Positions 8,394 to 16,882 of a stretch of 64,000 nt of DNA are shown one piece after another. Numbering within the stretch: position 1 is the stretch's first letter; every line of letters starts with the position of its first letter. A program made the position numbers and the translations under genes. The DNA is from JBBRGK01 sp036741355. GTDB lineage: Bacteria > Chloroflexota > Dehalococcoidia > CAUJGQ01. The stretch spans positions 3,703 to 67,702 of the forward strand of contig DAINSK010000019.1 in assembly GCA_036741355.1 (NCBI GenBank), read 5' to 3'. The notes beneath the pieces are model-generated. The model was given only the letters and a program-made list of their open reading frames with translations. It was not told the origin of the DNA and did no database searches.

Positions 8394-9062
8394 ATGTACA
8401 TCATTCTTCTGGGTGCACCGGGAGCCGGAAAAGGGACGCAGGCGGAAACGCTGACCCGCGAAACCGGGATGCCGCAGGTGGCGTCGGGCGACCTCTTCCG
8501 CGCGGTGCGCACCCAGGACACCGAGCTTGCCGTGCTGGTGCGGTCGTACTACGACAAGGGTCTGCTGGTTCCTGACGACGTGACGATCCGCATGTTCCTC
8601 GAGCGCCTAGCGCAGCTCGACTGTGCAAACGGAGCGATGTTGGACGGATTCCCGCGCACGATCGAGCAGGCAAAAGCGCTCGACGACGCGCTGGCGGCGC
8701 AAGGGAAGCGGATCGATGCGGTGTTGTACATCAAAGTATCGGACCCGGAGCTAATGAAGCGGCTCGCGGGGCGGTGGATCTGTCGAAATAACGGGCTCCA
8801 CGTCTTTCACTCCGTCAGCCGGCCGCCAAAAGTACCGGGTGTGTGCGATGAATGTGGTGGAGAGCTCTACCAGCGCGTTGACGACAAGGAGGAGACGGCT
8901 CGCGACCGGCTTCGCGTCTTTTTCAAACAGACCATGCCCCTGGTCGCGTACTACCTCAATCAAGGCAAGCTGGCAGAGGTCGATGGCGAGCGGGCGCCCG
9001 ACGTGGTGGGTCGCGACCTTGTCCAGGCGCTACGAAAATTGGACACGGCCGGAGCGGCGTAA
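8394..9062 (+). CDS. adk: Adenylate kinase
   Basis: Catalyses ATP + AMP to 2 ADP in the cytoplasm. It has the P-loop GAPGAGKGTQ at residues 7-16, the AMP-binding SGDLFR and LDGFPRT motifs, and a LID region with cysteines (WICRNNG ... CDECGGELYQR) suggesting a structural zinc site, though the first cysteine pair of the usual Cys4 LID is incomplete. The length of 222 residues is the long-LID form. secY-adk-map-infA is the standard order in many bacteria. Confidence 0.97.
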   Translation: MYIILLGAPGAGKGTQAETLTRETGMPQVASGDLFRAVRTQDTELAVLVRSYYDKGLLVPDDVTIRMFLERLAQLDCANGAMLDGFPRTIEQAKALDDALAAQGKRIDAVLYIKVSDPELMKRLAGRWICRNNGLHVFHSVSRPPKVPGVCDECGGELYQRVDDKEETARDRLRVFFKQTMPLVAYYLNQGKLAEVDGERAPDVVGRDLVQALRKLDTAGAA

Positions 9063-9099
9063 TTGGCAACTATCCGCAGGAACTCGAGGACAGATTATA

Positions 9100-9864
9100 T
9101 TGGCGGTTGAGGTAAAGTCGCGTGACGAGATCAAAGTCATGCGCGAAGCAGGGCGGATCGTCGCCGAGGTGCTGGAGATGCTCGCGGCCGCGGTGCGGCC
9201 GGGGCAAAACGTCCGCCGCCTCGATCAGATCGTGCGCGAAGAATACGCACGCCGCGGCGTAACCGCGACCTTTCTAGGTTACCCACCCAAAAGCAAGCAC
9301 CCATATCCGGCGAGTGTGTGCGTTTCGATCAACGACCAGATCGTGCATGGCATCCCGAACGACCGCACTCTTGAAGACGGGGATATTGTTTCAATCGACC
9401 TCGGAGTGACCCACAGAGGTTTCGTCGGCGACAGCGCAGTGACAGTGCCCTGCGGAACTGTTACGCCGGAAGCGCGACGGCTAATTGAAACGACGAAGGG
9501 CGCGATGTGGGCAGGGATTCACGAAGCCCGCGCTGGCGCGCACCTGGGCGACGTTGGCTACGCAATCCAGAGCTTCGCCGAATCGCGCGGCTACAGCGTC
9601 GTGCGACAGTACGTCGGTCACGGTGTCGGGCGCCAGATGCACGAAGAGCCGCAGGTGCCGAACTATGGCGAACCCGGCAAGGGCAGGCGTCTGCAACCGG
9701 GATGGGTCATCGCCATCGAGCCGATGGTCAACATCGGAACGCATCAGACCCGGGTGGGGAACGACTACTGGACCGTGTACACGGAAGACGGCAGTCTCTC
9801 GGCACACTTTGAGCATACGCTTGCGATTACGAAGGGTGAGCCGGAAGTGCTTACTCTGCCATAG
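9100..9864 (+). CDS. map: Methionine aminopeptidase, type I
   Basis: Removes the initiator methionine from nascent proteins. The metal ligands are visible: the two Asp in IDLGVTHRGFVGDSAVT, His in GHGVGRQMHEEP, Glu in AIEPMV and Glu in HFEHTLAIT. I set the start at TTG 9100 (LAVEVKSRDEIKVMREAGRI), which aligns with the family N-terminus and has CGAGGA nine bases upstream. The in-frame region before it belongs to an alternative frame of adk. The product is 254 residues, type I without an N-terminal zinc domain. Confidence 0.96.
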   Translation: MAVEVKSRDEIKVMREAGRIVAEVLEMLAAAVRPGQNVRRLDQIVREEYARRGVTATFLGYPPKSKHPYPASVCVSINDQIVHGIPNDRTLEDGDIVSIDLGVTHRGFVGDSAVTVPCGTVTPEARRLIETTKGAMWAGIHEARAGAHLGDVGYAIQSFAESRGYSVVRQYVGHGVGRQMHEEPQVPNYGEPGKGRRLQPGWVIAIEPMVNIGTHQTRVGNDYWTVYTEDGSLSAHFEHTLAITKGEPEVLTLP

Positions 9865-9936
9865 AGGGTAATTGTGGACGCCGCGAGCGTCCACGCGGGA
9901 CCTGGATGGGGAAGTGGCCCGTCCATGAAGGAGTTT

Positions 9937-10155
9937 ATGGCCAAGAAAGACGCGATCGAAGTCGAAGGTGTCGTAAAAGAGCCACTGCCGAATGCGATGT
10001 TCAGGGTTGAACTGGCGAACGGCCACGAGGTTTTGGCCCACATTTCGGGCAAAATACGGCTTCACTTTATCAAAATCCTTCCAGGAGACAGGGTTTTGGT
10101 GGAGTTGTCACCGTATGACCTGACCCGGGGCCGTATCACGTATCGCTTCAAATAG
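9937..10155 (+). CDS. infA: Translation initiation factor IF-1
   Basis: IF-1 occupies the A site during initiation. The ATG at 9937 gives exactly 72 residues, the family length: MAKKDAIEVEGVVKEPLPNA ... ISGKIRLHFIKILPGDRV ... LTRGRITYRFK. AAGGAG lies only three bases before it, and an ATG at 9925 (MKEF...) is possible. Upstream in-frame residues from 9874 are nonconserved. Confidence 0.97.
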   Translation: MAKKDAIEVEGVVKEPLPNAMFRVELANGHEVLAHISGKIRLHFIKILPGDRVLVELSPYDLTRGRITYRFK

Positions 10156-10197
10156 ACACTTGTGATAACTTATTGTTTTGGGGCAGGAGCAGACCCT

Positions 10198-10311
10198 ATG
10201 AAAGTGCGTGCGTCGGTCAAGCCGCGCTGCGAGAAGTGCAAGGTCATCCGCCGGCACGGTGTGCTTCGCGTTATTTGCGAGGTTCCCAAGCACAAGCAGC
10301 GCCAGGGATGA
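10198..10311 (+). CDS. rpmJ: 50S ribosomal protein L36
   Basis: A 37-residue protein, MKVRASVKPRCEKCKVIRRH followed by a short tail ending KHKQRQG. Cys11, Cys14, Cys27 and His32 are the four zinc ligands of the C+ form. A GCAGGAGCAG ribosome-binding site precedes the ATG. It lies between infA and rpsM in the standard alpha-operon arrangement. Confidence 0.97.
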   Translation: MKVRASVKPRCEKCKVIRRHGVLRVICEVPKHKQRQG

Positions 10312-10341
10312 CGGCTTAAACAGTCCAGGAGAAGGTTGGGA

Positions 10342-10722
10342 ATGGCACGTATTGCCGGAGTTGACATCCCTCGAGATAAGCCCGTCGCGATCTCACTCCG
10401 ATACCTGTACGGTATCGGCCCGACGAATGCGAATCAGATCGTCGACCAGGCGCGCGTCAACGCGGCAACGCGGGTACGCGACCTGACCGACGAAGAGATA
10501 AACCGCATTCGCGAGATCATCGACAAGCAGTTCATCGTCGAGGGCGACCTGCGACGTGAAGTGCGGCAAAACATCCAGCGGCTGATCGATATCCAGTGCT
10601 ACCGTGGGATACGTCACCGCCGCAACCTGCCGGTACACGGTCAGCGAACGCGAACCAACGCCCGCACCAAACGAGGTGCTCGGCGCACGGTGGCCGGAAA
10701 GCGACGGGCCGGCAAGAAGTAA
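10342..10722 (+). CDS. rpsM: 30S ribosomal protein S13
   Basis: S13 makes head-to-50S bridges and contacts P-site tRNA. The ATG at 10342 gives MARIAGVDIPRDKPV and 126 residues. The helix-two-turn-helix motif and the signature YRGIRHRRNLPVHGQRTRTN are intact, followed by the basic C-terminal extension that reaches the tRNAs. An upstream TTG at 10336 is less likely. Confidence 0.98.
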   Translation: MARIAGVDIPRDKPVAISLRYLYGIGPTNANQIVDQARVNAATRVRDLTDEEINRIREIIDKQFIVEGDLRREVRQNIQRLIDIQCYRGIRHRRNLPVHGQRTRTNARTKRGARRTVAGKRRAGKK

Positions 10723-10774
10723 ATCACGGGAGCGCCACCGCCTAACGCCGTGGCGCCAGGCCTGAGGAGACCAG

Positions 10775-11188
10775 ATGGCAGAAAGACAGGCGCGCACCGG
10801 CGCCCGGCAGGCGCAGCGCGGCAAGAAGCGCGAGCGGAAGTCGGTCCCGCGCGGGCGGGCATACGTGCAATCGACGTTTAACAACACGATCATCACGCTC
10901 ACCGATCCGAACGGGAACGCGCTTTCCTGGGGTAGCTCGGGCGGATCGGGCTTCAAGGGCTCGCGCAAGAGCACGCCCTATGCCGCTCAGATCGCCGCTG
11001 AAGGCGCCGCCCGACGCGCCATGGAGCACGGCCTGCGGCAGGTGGACGTGTACGTCAAGGGACCCGGCAGCGGGCGTGAGGCAGCGATCCGGGCGTTGCA
11101 AACATCGGGATTGGCCGTACTCAGCATCCGGGACGTCACGCCAGTTCCGCACAACGGTTGCCGGCCTCCCAAGCGTCGTCGCGTCTAA
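10775..11188 (+). CDS. rpsK: 30S ribosomal protein S11
   Basis: S11 lies on the 30S platform near the E site. Its 137 residues include the family core VQSTFNNTIITLTDPNGNAL and YVKGPGSGREAAIRALQ and end PHNGCRPPKRRRV. The N-terminal 25 residues are a basic extension slightly longer than usual. CTGAGGAGACC precedes the start. Confidence 0.98.
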   Translation: MAERQARTGARQAQRGKKRERKSVPRGRAYVQSTFNNTIITLTDPNGNALSWGSSGGSGFKGSRKSTPYAAQIAAEGAARRAMEHGLRQVDVYVKGPGSGREAAIRALQTSGLAVLSIRDVTPVPHNGCRPPKRRRV

Positions 11189-11223
11189 CGTATCTATTCA
11201 ATTAGCGAACAAGGAAGTTATCA

Positions 11224-11850
11224 ATGGCCCGATACAGGGGGCCGGACTGCCGGATCTGCCGGCGTCACGGCGAGAAGCTATATCTGAAAGGCGACCGCTG
11301 CATGGGGCCGAAGTGCGCCATCGAGCGTCGCAACTTCCCACCGGGGCCCCGCGCGACGCGGCGCCGCAAGGTCTCCGACCGCGGGTTGCAGCTGCGCGAG
11401 AAGCAAAAGGCGCGCTATGCCTATGGCGTACTCGAGAAGCAATTCCGGCTGTATTACGAACAGGCGGTGAAGCGACCGGGTGTAACCGGCGAGAATTTGG
11501 TGCGGCTGCTGGAACAGCGGCTTGACAACACGGTCCACCGGTCCGGTTGGGCCGATTCGCGCGACCAGGCGCGACAGGTCGTGCGCCATGGCCATATTTC
11601 GCTAAACGGCCGTAAGACCGATATCCCATCGGCCCAGGTCAAAGTCGGCGACGTGATCGGTTGGACGCCGAGCGGACGCACGACTGAATACTTCAAGATC
11701 AGGCAGGATATGGCTCCGTCGACTGCCGCACCGGGCTGGCTGCAGTTGGATCGTGAGGCAATGGTCGCCCGCGTGATCGGCGTACCGGCGAGGGCCGACG
11801 CGGATCGCACTTTTGACGAGAGCGTCATCGTCGAGTACTACTCGCGCTAG
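11224..11850 (+). CDS. rpsD: 30S ribosomal protein S4, zinc-binding type
   Basis: S4 nucleates 30S assembly. The 208-residue protein has an N-terminal Cys4 zinc site (CRIC ... CMGPKC) followed by the S4 RNA-binding domain (ENLVRLLEQRLDNTVHRSGW, ARQVVRHGHISLNG). The C-terminus ends VIVEYYSR, as is normal. It sits between rpsK and rpoA in the classical alpha operon. Confidence 0.98.
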   Translation: MARYRGPDCRICRRHGEKLYLKGDRCMGPKCAIERRNFPPGPRATRRRKVSDRGLQLREKQKARYAYGVLEKQFRLYYEQAVKRPGVTGENLVRLLEQRLDNTVHRSGWADSRDQARQVVRHGHISLNGRKTDIPSAQVKVGDVIGWTPSGRTTEYFKIRQDMAPSTAAPGWLQLDREAMVARVIGVPARADADRTFDESVIVEYYSR

Positions 11851-11916
11851 GCTCAATTTGAGTAGACCTGTGCTATCGCTCGCAGATTCCGGGCCGGCGT
11901 CCGGGGAGGAACATCG

Positions 11917-13023
11917 TTGACCCAGTTAGAGACCCCGCAAATAGAGATCACCGAAAGTCTCGACAGCTACGCACGCGTGGTAGCCGAGCCGCTTCAACCT
12001 GGCTTCGGCACCACACTTGGAAATGCGCTCAGGCGCGTGCTGCTCAGCTCGCTGCCGGGGGCGGCAGTTACCGCTGTGCGGATAGATGAAGTCGAGCACG
12101 AGTTCTCGACCATCCCGGGCATGAAAGAGGATACCACCGAGTTTTTGCTGAACATGAAGGAACTGCGCCTGCGCGGCTTCTCCGATCGGCCTGGCAAGCT
12201 GTATCTCGAGGTCCAGGGTGGAGGCCCCGTGTTTGCCTCGCAGGTGCAATCTACCGCAGACTACGAGATCGTCAACCCGGAGCTGCGGCTGGCAACGCTG
12301 GATTCCGACGAGGCGCGCTTGACGGTTGAGCTGACTGTGGAGCGCGGGCGCGGGTATGTGCCCGCTGGTGCGGTCGCCGGCATGCCGATCGGCATGATCC
12401 CCGTCGACGCCATATTTACCCCGGTGCGACGCGTCAACTACAACGTCGAGCGGACGCGCGTGGGTACGGCGTCGAACTACGATCGGCTGGTGATGGAGGT
12501 GTGGACCGACGGCACCATTAGCGGCGTCGAGGCGGTTGCACAGAGCTCTGACATCTTGATGGCGCACTTCTCGCTGTTCAACCATCTGGGCCGCCCGGTG
12601 GCCCCGGTCACGGAGCGCGGCCTTGGCTCTGCTTCGATGCTGCCGCCGGACCGCTATAACACGCCGATTGAGGAGCTCAACCTTTCGGTCCGGGCATACA
12701 ACTGCTTGAAGCGCAGCGGTTTGATGACCGTAGGCCAGGTGCTCGAAAAGAACGAGGATGAGCTGCTTTCGCTTCGTAACTTCGGCCGTAAATCGTACGA
12801 CGAGTTGCGAGACAAGCTGATCGAGCTTGGCTTCCTCGAGCCGTCGTCAGTCACAAGTCGTGACGGTTTCGGCGCAGACTACGGTGGCGAAGACACCGGT
12901 GACGACGAAGAGGAACTCGGCACGCTGGGTGCAGCGCTCATGGAGGCCCTGCGCGGTAAGAGCGACGGTCCGAGCAGCGGCATCGATTTCCTTCGCCGCT
13001 CAGACGACGACGGGGAGGAGTAG
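11917..13023 (+). CDS. rpoA: DNA-directed RNA polymerase subunit alpha
   Basis: RpoA scaffolds RNA polymerase assembly and contacts upstream promoter elements. The N-terminal domain (LGNALRRVLLSSLPGAAVTA, IPGMKEDTTEF) runs to about residue 230. The C-terminal domain (NTPIEELNLSVRAYNCLKRS, LLSLRNFGRKSYDELRDKL) ends near residue 310. About 55 acidic, Gly/Asp/Glu-rich residues follow, beyond the usual end. The start is TTG at 11917, preceded by GGGGAGGAAC. The total of 368 residues is longer than the usual 310-330. Confidence 0.98.
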   Translation: MTQLETPQIEITESLDSYARVVAEPLQPGFGTTLGNALRRVLLSSLPGAAVTAVRIDEVEHEFSTIPGMKEDTTEFLLNMKELRLRGFSDRPGKLYLEVQGGGPVFASQVQSTADYEIVNPELRLATLDSDEARLTVELTVERGRGYVPAGAVAGMPIGMIPVDAIFTPVRRVNYNVERTRVGTASNYDRLVMEVWTDGTISGVEAVAQSSDILMAHFSLFNHLGRPVAPVTERGLGSASMLPPDRYNTPIEELNLSVRAYNCLKRSGLMTVGQVLEKNEDELLSLRNFGRKSYDELRDKLIELGFLEPSSVTSRDGFGADYGGEDTGDDEEELGTLGAALMEALRGKSDGPSSGIDFLRRSDDDGEE

Positions 13024-13050
13024 CGTCACCGGGCGCTGCGAATAGTAGCT

Positions 13051-13401
13051 ATGCGGCATCAAGTAAGCGGACGCAAGTTCAATCGAAACACCGGCCATCG
13101 AACGGCTATGTATCGCAACCTCGTGTCCGATCTGCTGAAACACGAGAAGATCAAGACCACGGAGCCCAAGGCGAAAGAGATCCGCTCCATGGCGGAGAAG
13201 ATCATCACGCTGGGTAAAGACGGCACCATACACGCACGGCGACAGGCGCTGAAATTTGTGTACGATCCCGCGGTGGTTGCCCACGTGTTCGCCGAGCTTG
13301 GACCGCGGTACGCGACCAGGCCCGGCGGCTATACCCGTATCATTAAAGTTGGGCCTCGTCTCGGCGATGGTGCGCCGATGGCGATTATCGAGCTGGTCTG
13401 A
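13051..13401 (+). CDS. rplQ: 50S ribosomal protein L17
   Basis: L17 lies near the polypeptide exit. The N-terminal half is the conserved core (MRHQVSGRKFNRNTGHRTAM, YRNLVSDLLKHEKIKTTEPK) and the protein ends GGYTRIIKVGPRLGDGAPMA plus a short strand. Its 116 residues are normal. It follows rpoA, as in most bacteria. Confidence 0.98.
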   Translation: MRHQVSGRKFNRNTGHRTAMYRNLVSDLLKHEKIKTTEPKAKEIRSMAEKIITLGKDGTIHARRQALKFVYDPAVVAHVFAELGPRYATRPGGYTRIIKVGPRLGDGAPMAIIELV

Positions 13402-13424
13402 ACACCGCCGGCCGGCGTCCCACC

Positions 13425-14207
13425 GTGGAACAACGAAGCTTCGCGTTGAAGCTGGAGTACGACGGAACTGCCTACGGCGGGTCTCAGTTCCAGGCCAACG
13501 CGAGGAGCATACAAAACGAGGTAGAGCGGGCGCTGGCGCCCATGACGCTGGCTGCAGAACGGACCCGAGTAGCGTTCGCGGGTCGAACCGACGCCGGAGT
13601 CCACGCCACGGGGCAGGTCGCCGTCGTGCGGGTTCCGGCTAATTGGACGCCGGACAAACTGCGGCGGGCATTGAACGCAAGGCTGCCCGAGGACATCGCG
13701 GTCCTGGCGGTGGTGGAAACGGCCGCCGGGTTCGACCCGAGGCGCTGCGCCAGGCGCCGTAGATACGAGTACCGGATACTGAACGGGCCGGTGCACTCGC
13801 CGCTCATGCGCCAGAGTGTATGGCACGTAAGGCATCCGCTGGACGACGAAAAGCTGCGGGCGGCTGGAGCCCTGCTGGTCGGAAAACATGACTTTGCGGC
13901 CTTCGGAGGGCCGGTTGACCCGCCGGGGGCGAGCACGGTCCGGGAAATGTTCGCCACCTCGGTGGCGCGAAACGGCTTCGGGCTGACGCTGTCGTTCGAG
14001 GCGAACGCCTTCCTGCCGCACCAGGTGCGGCGGATGGTTGGCGCGCTGGTCGAAACTGGAAGAGGTCGCCTGACCGTCGAGGCGTTCGAAATGCTGCTGC
14101 GGCAGGCTTGCCCCGGATCTGCTGGTCCGGCGGCGCCGGCACGCGGCCTGTGCCTGGTCGGGGTCACGTACGAGGACGTACGATTCGAGATGGGTGAAGA
14201 CGGATGA
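13425..14207 (+). CDS. truA: tRNA pseudouridine(38-40) synthase TruA
   Basis: Modifies uridines 38-40 in the tRNA anticodon stem. The catalytic Asp lies in AGRTDAGVHATGQV, and the C-terminal motif NAFLPHQVRRMVGALVETGR is clear. It has 260 residues and a GTG start at 13425. The ATG of rplM overlaps its TGA by four bases (ATGA), indicating coupled translation with the L13-S9 pair. Confidence 0.96.
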   Translation: MEQRSFALKLEYDGTAYGGSQFQANARSIQNEVERALAPMTLAAERTRVAFAGRTDAGVHATGQVAVVRVPANWTPDKLRRALNARLPEDIAVLAVVETAAGFDPRRCARRRRYEYRILNGPVHSPLMRQSVWHVRHPLDDEKLRAAGALLVGKHDFAAFGGPVDPPGASTVREMFATSVARNGFGLTLSFEANAFLPHQVRRMVGALVETGRGRLTVEAFEMLLRQACPGSAGPAAPARGLCLVGVTYEDVRFEMGEDG

Positions 14208-14896
14208 AAACGTACAGTACAAGGGCGTCCGAGGTCATGCGCTCCTGGCATGTCCTCGATGCGACGGGCGTGCCGCTGGGCAGGCTCGCCACGCACGTCG
14301 CGACATTGATCCGCGGAAAGCACAAGGTCAACTACGCCCCGCATCTCGACACCGGAGACTACGTCGTCGTCGTCAACGCGGAAAGAGTTGGACTAACCGG
14401 CCGCAAGTTTGAGCAGAAAAAATACTATCGCCATTCGCAGTACCCGGGCGGTCTTAAAGTCCGAACCGTGCGCGAGCAGATGGGGCGAAACGCGACCAGG
14501 GTCATCGAGCACGCCGTATTTGGAATGTTGCCGCACAACAGTCTCGGACGATCAATTCACGGCCATTTAAAAGTGTACGCGGGACCGGATCACCCGCACG
14601 CGGCGCAGGTAACGGGACCAGCACAACCGGCCCTTTCTCAACCGCCCAAGGAAGGGAGCCGCAGGAAACACAGGCCTGTCGTGGCCCGCGCCGTCGCCCC
14701 GGATGCGGCACCAGTTCAGGATACCGTTGGCCCCGTTACGATTGCGGGAGCGGCGGAGGCCGGCATCGCAGCGGGGTCGCAGCCGGCTGCCGTGCCGGCC
14801 GAGCAGGAACAGACCGCAACGAACATGGAGCAGGCCGTGCCCACGACCGCACTGCCTTCCGAGGCTGATGAGACAACTGAGGAGCCTAAAGCGTGA
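14204..14896 (+). CDS. rplM: 50S ribosomal protein L13 with disordered C-terminal extension
   Basis: L13 is an early-assembly 50S protein. Residues 1 to about 142 are typical (SWHVLDATGVPLGRLATHVA, TGDYVVVVNAERVGLTGRK, MLPHNSLGRSIHGHLKVYAG). Another 85 or so residues follow, rich in Ala, Pro, Glu and Thr, with one basic patch (GSRRKHRPVVARAV). Ordinary L13 is about 140-150 residues. It overlaps truA by four bases upstream and rpsI by four bases downstream (GTGA), so the three genes are coupled. Confidence 0.97.
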   Translation: MKTYSTRASEVMRSWHVLDATGVPLGRLATHVATLIRGKHKVNYAPHLDTGDYVVVVNAERVGLTGRKFEQKKYYRHSQYPGGLKVRTVREQMGRNATRVIEHAVFGMLPHNSLGRSIHGHLKVYAGPDHPHAAQVTGPAQPALSQPPKEGSRRKHRPVVARAVAPDAAPVQDTVGPVTIAGAAEAGIAAGSQPAAVPAEQEQTATNMEQAVPTTALPSEADETTEEPKA

Positions 14897-15291
14897 CGAT
14901 GCAACAGCATTACTTCCACGGCACCGGTAGGCGTAAGACGTCGGTCGCTCGCTGCCGGCTCTATCCGGGCACCGGGACGATCATCGTCAACGGCAAGGCC
15001 CTGGAAGAGGTATTCACCCGTCCATCGCACCAGGCCGTCGTGCAGCAGCCGCTTCGCGTCACCGGGCAGGCCGGACGCTTTAATGTGCAGATTAAAGTCG
15101 ACGGCGGTGGAATCAGCGGCTGGGCCGGCGCCATTTCGCACGGTATCTCGCGGGCGCTGATCGTTGCCGACGAAAACTTAAAGCCCACCCTCCGCAAGCA
15201 GGGGCTACTCACGCGCGACGCCCGCATGAAAGAGCGGAAGAAATATGGACTCAAGCGTGCTCGAAAGGCGCCCCAGTACACCAAGCGCTGA
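14893..15291 (+). CDS. rpsI: 30S ribosomal protein S9
   Basis: S9 reaches the P site with its basic C-terminal tail, here ending KRARKAPQYTKR. The core YFHGTGRRKTSVARCRLYPG and GISRALIVADENLKPTLRKQ are diagnostic. The GTG at 14893 overlaps the rplM stop and has GAGGAG about nine bases upstream; an ATG at 14899 is the alternative. It is the last gene of the ribosomal cluster. Confidence 0.97.
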   Translation: MTMQQHYFHGTGRRKTSVARCRLYPGTGTIIVNGKALEEVFTRPSHQAVVQQPLRVTGQAGRFNVQIKVDGGGISGWAGAISHGISRALIVADENLKPTLRKQGLLTRDARMKERKKYGLKRARKAPQYTKR

Positions 15292-15338
15292 CCGATCCGA
15301 AATTCGTTACCGGGGCGGCTGCTAGGCCATTCCTCTGT

Positions 15339-15788
15339 TTACGTTGCACGGCGCTCGAACGCGGTTTTTATCGACTCCAGTACTGTTTCTCGCTGCTTTT
15401 GAAAGCCGCTCGATACCATTAGTCGGTCCAAAAGCTTGCCGAGCAAGCCTCCCGGAAGCCGTAACTCCGCTCGGTAGGTGACCAACGTACCGCTTGGCAC
15501 CGGCCTCAGGTCCCACTGCTCTTGCATTGTCGCGCCATTGGCAAGCGTGTATCCAAGGCCGAGGAACGAGTCCCGCTCGAGTGCGGTAACGATGCCGTCG
15601 AATCCGCTGCCTGAGCTGGCCATCGTTCCCCTGCCGCTGAACGTCGACCCTGCCTGCAGCCCACCCGAAGGTGGAGAGATTTCGGTGATGGTCGGGTCGA
15701 TCGAAGGTCTGCGTCCGAGGTCGCAAAGCGCCTCAAATACGCCCGGCGGAGGCAGGGCGATCACGGTCTGTAACTCGGCGGTCGCCAA
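15339..15788 (-). CDS. SRPBCC-family protein (polyketide cyclase/START-like)
   Basis: A 149-residue protein whose pattern fits the SRPBCC hydrophobic-ligand-binding fold: an N-terminal strand (TAELQTVIALPPPGVFEALCD), a middle Gly-rich strand region, LVTYRAELRLPGGLLGKLLD, and a long C-terminal helix (QKQRETVLESIKTAFERR). No catalytic residue can be named and the ligand is unknown. It is convergent with rpsI and 18 bases downstream of the DUF1614 gene, so the two are probably one transcript. Confidence 0.7.
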   Translation of the reverse strand: MATAELQTVIALPPPGVFEALCDLGRRPSIDPTITEISPPSGGLQAGSTFSGRGTMASSGSGFDGIVTALERDSFLGLGYTLANGATMQEQWDLRPVPSGTLVTYRAELRLPGGLLGKLLDRLMVSSGFQKQRETVLESIKTAFERRAT

Positions 15789-15806
15789 GAATTGACGGTC
15801 CTCGTA

Positions 15807-16496
15807 TTACGTTGCGATCGGGCGGGTATAGCGCGGCCGTTGTGGTCGTTCGAAACTGAGTAGTGTGGCGACGATGCCGGCCAAAAAGACGCCATCGAAC
15901 ACCCCGGCCCCGCCTATACTTAAGACGCCGTCTCCCAGTTGACTCAGCGCACCCAGGTTTGTGATGTCGGCGCCGATCAGCGCTCCCAGCGTTCCGGCGA
16001 TGTAGGCGAGCGGCGCCGCGCCGCGCCCAAACGTCAGCAAGAGTCCCAGCAGCGCCGCCGATGCTGGAGCAATCCAAATGGGCATCTCAACGCCCCGACC
16101 GGGCACGATCGTCGCGGCCAGGTGGGAGACGACGGCGACGATCGCTGTTGCGAGCACCGTCCGCAAGAAGGGTGCTCGTGGCAGCAACCATAGGCACACG
16201 AGCAGCGGAATCACCGCGCCGCCCACGTTGATTGCAACCACCTGGTCGGTAATTCGGGGTGGAACGTAGAAAATCACGTGCGGAAGCGGGATGCGGCGTC
16301 CCGGTTCAACCACACGCACGCTCTGCCACAGAGGGATGTTCACGGTGCTGCCCAGGTACGACGCGACGAAAATCAGGATTGTCGTCCACGGCGGGATCCC
16401 CATCCTGTTGAATGACAGCGCGATAAGGTCGAAGAAGACGATAGCGAGCAGCGCTACGACCAGAAGCGGCAAGACCGGAGAGGGCAACATGGGCAC
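15807..16496 (-). CDS. DUF1614 family membrane protein
   Basis: A 229-residue polytopic membrane protein with about six to seven hydrophobic segments. The pattern GSTVNIPLWQ, then INVGGAVIPLLVCLWLLP, then LAYIAGTLGALIGADITNL and SIGGAGVFDGVFLAGIVATL is that of DUF1614 proteins, which occur in archaea and in several bacterial phyla. Their function is not established. A non-coding stretch of about 70 bases separates it from the DUF59-like fragment upstream on the same strand. Confidence 0.75.
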   Translation of the reverse strand: MPMLPSPVLPLLVVALLAIVFFDLIALSFNRMGIPPWTTILIFVASYLGSTVNIPLWQSVRVVEPGRRIPLPHVIFYVPPRITDQVVAINVGGAVIPLLVCLWLLPRAPFLRTVLATAIVAVVSHLAATIVPGRGVEMPIWIAPASAALLGLLLTFGRGAAPLAYIAGTLGALIGADITNLGALSQLGDGVLSIGGAGVFDGVFLAGIVATLLSFERPQRPRYTRPIAT

Positions 16497-16567
16497 AGTA
16501 TACGGGCTCGCGCCGCACGGCGACTCTGTCCCTCAACCTAGAGCTCAATGCGCGGGACCTGAAAGGA

Positions 16568-16839
16568 CTACCGATGCGTGGTCACTACATCGACGCCGGA
16601 CTGACTCTTCGGGATGATCTGCCAAAACCGGCGCACGAAACAGGTTCTCGCGAAGCGCTGATACAGGTCCTGGTCGCGGGCATATGCAACACGGACCCCG
16701 GAGACGTCGCCAGCCGGACGTAGCCCCAACAGCCCTCGCAGCGGACCTCATAAATGAGGCCAAGTTCGACGAGGCTGAGCCCAAAATCCGGGTCGCCGAC
16801 GATGCGGAGCTGTCCATACACCTGATCAGTGCTTGGCAT
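16568..16839 (-). pseudogene. DUF59/MIP18-like gene, apparently frameshifted
   Basis: From the ATG at 16839 (GGAGG four bases upstream) the reading begins MPSTDQVYGQLRIVGDPDFG and continues LSLVELGLIYEVRCEGCWGY, which resembles DUF59 (metal-sulphur cluster assembly, PaaD/SufT-like) in its first 45 residues. After LATSPG the same frame turns into an atypical sequence ending at 16585. A neighbouring frame instead gives a protein-like stretch (VRVAYARDQDLYQRFARTCF) that ends at 16568. I read this as a frame disruption or sequencing error, but the downstream half matches no DUF59 end that I recognise. It lies 43 bases after the Crp-like gene. Confidence 0.35.
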
Positions 16840-16882
16840 AGTGCCTGCCTCCGGCATGCAGCTCACGCCAGGTCTCGTACCA

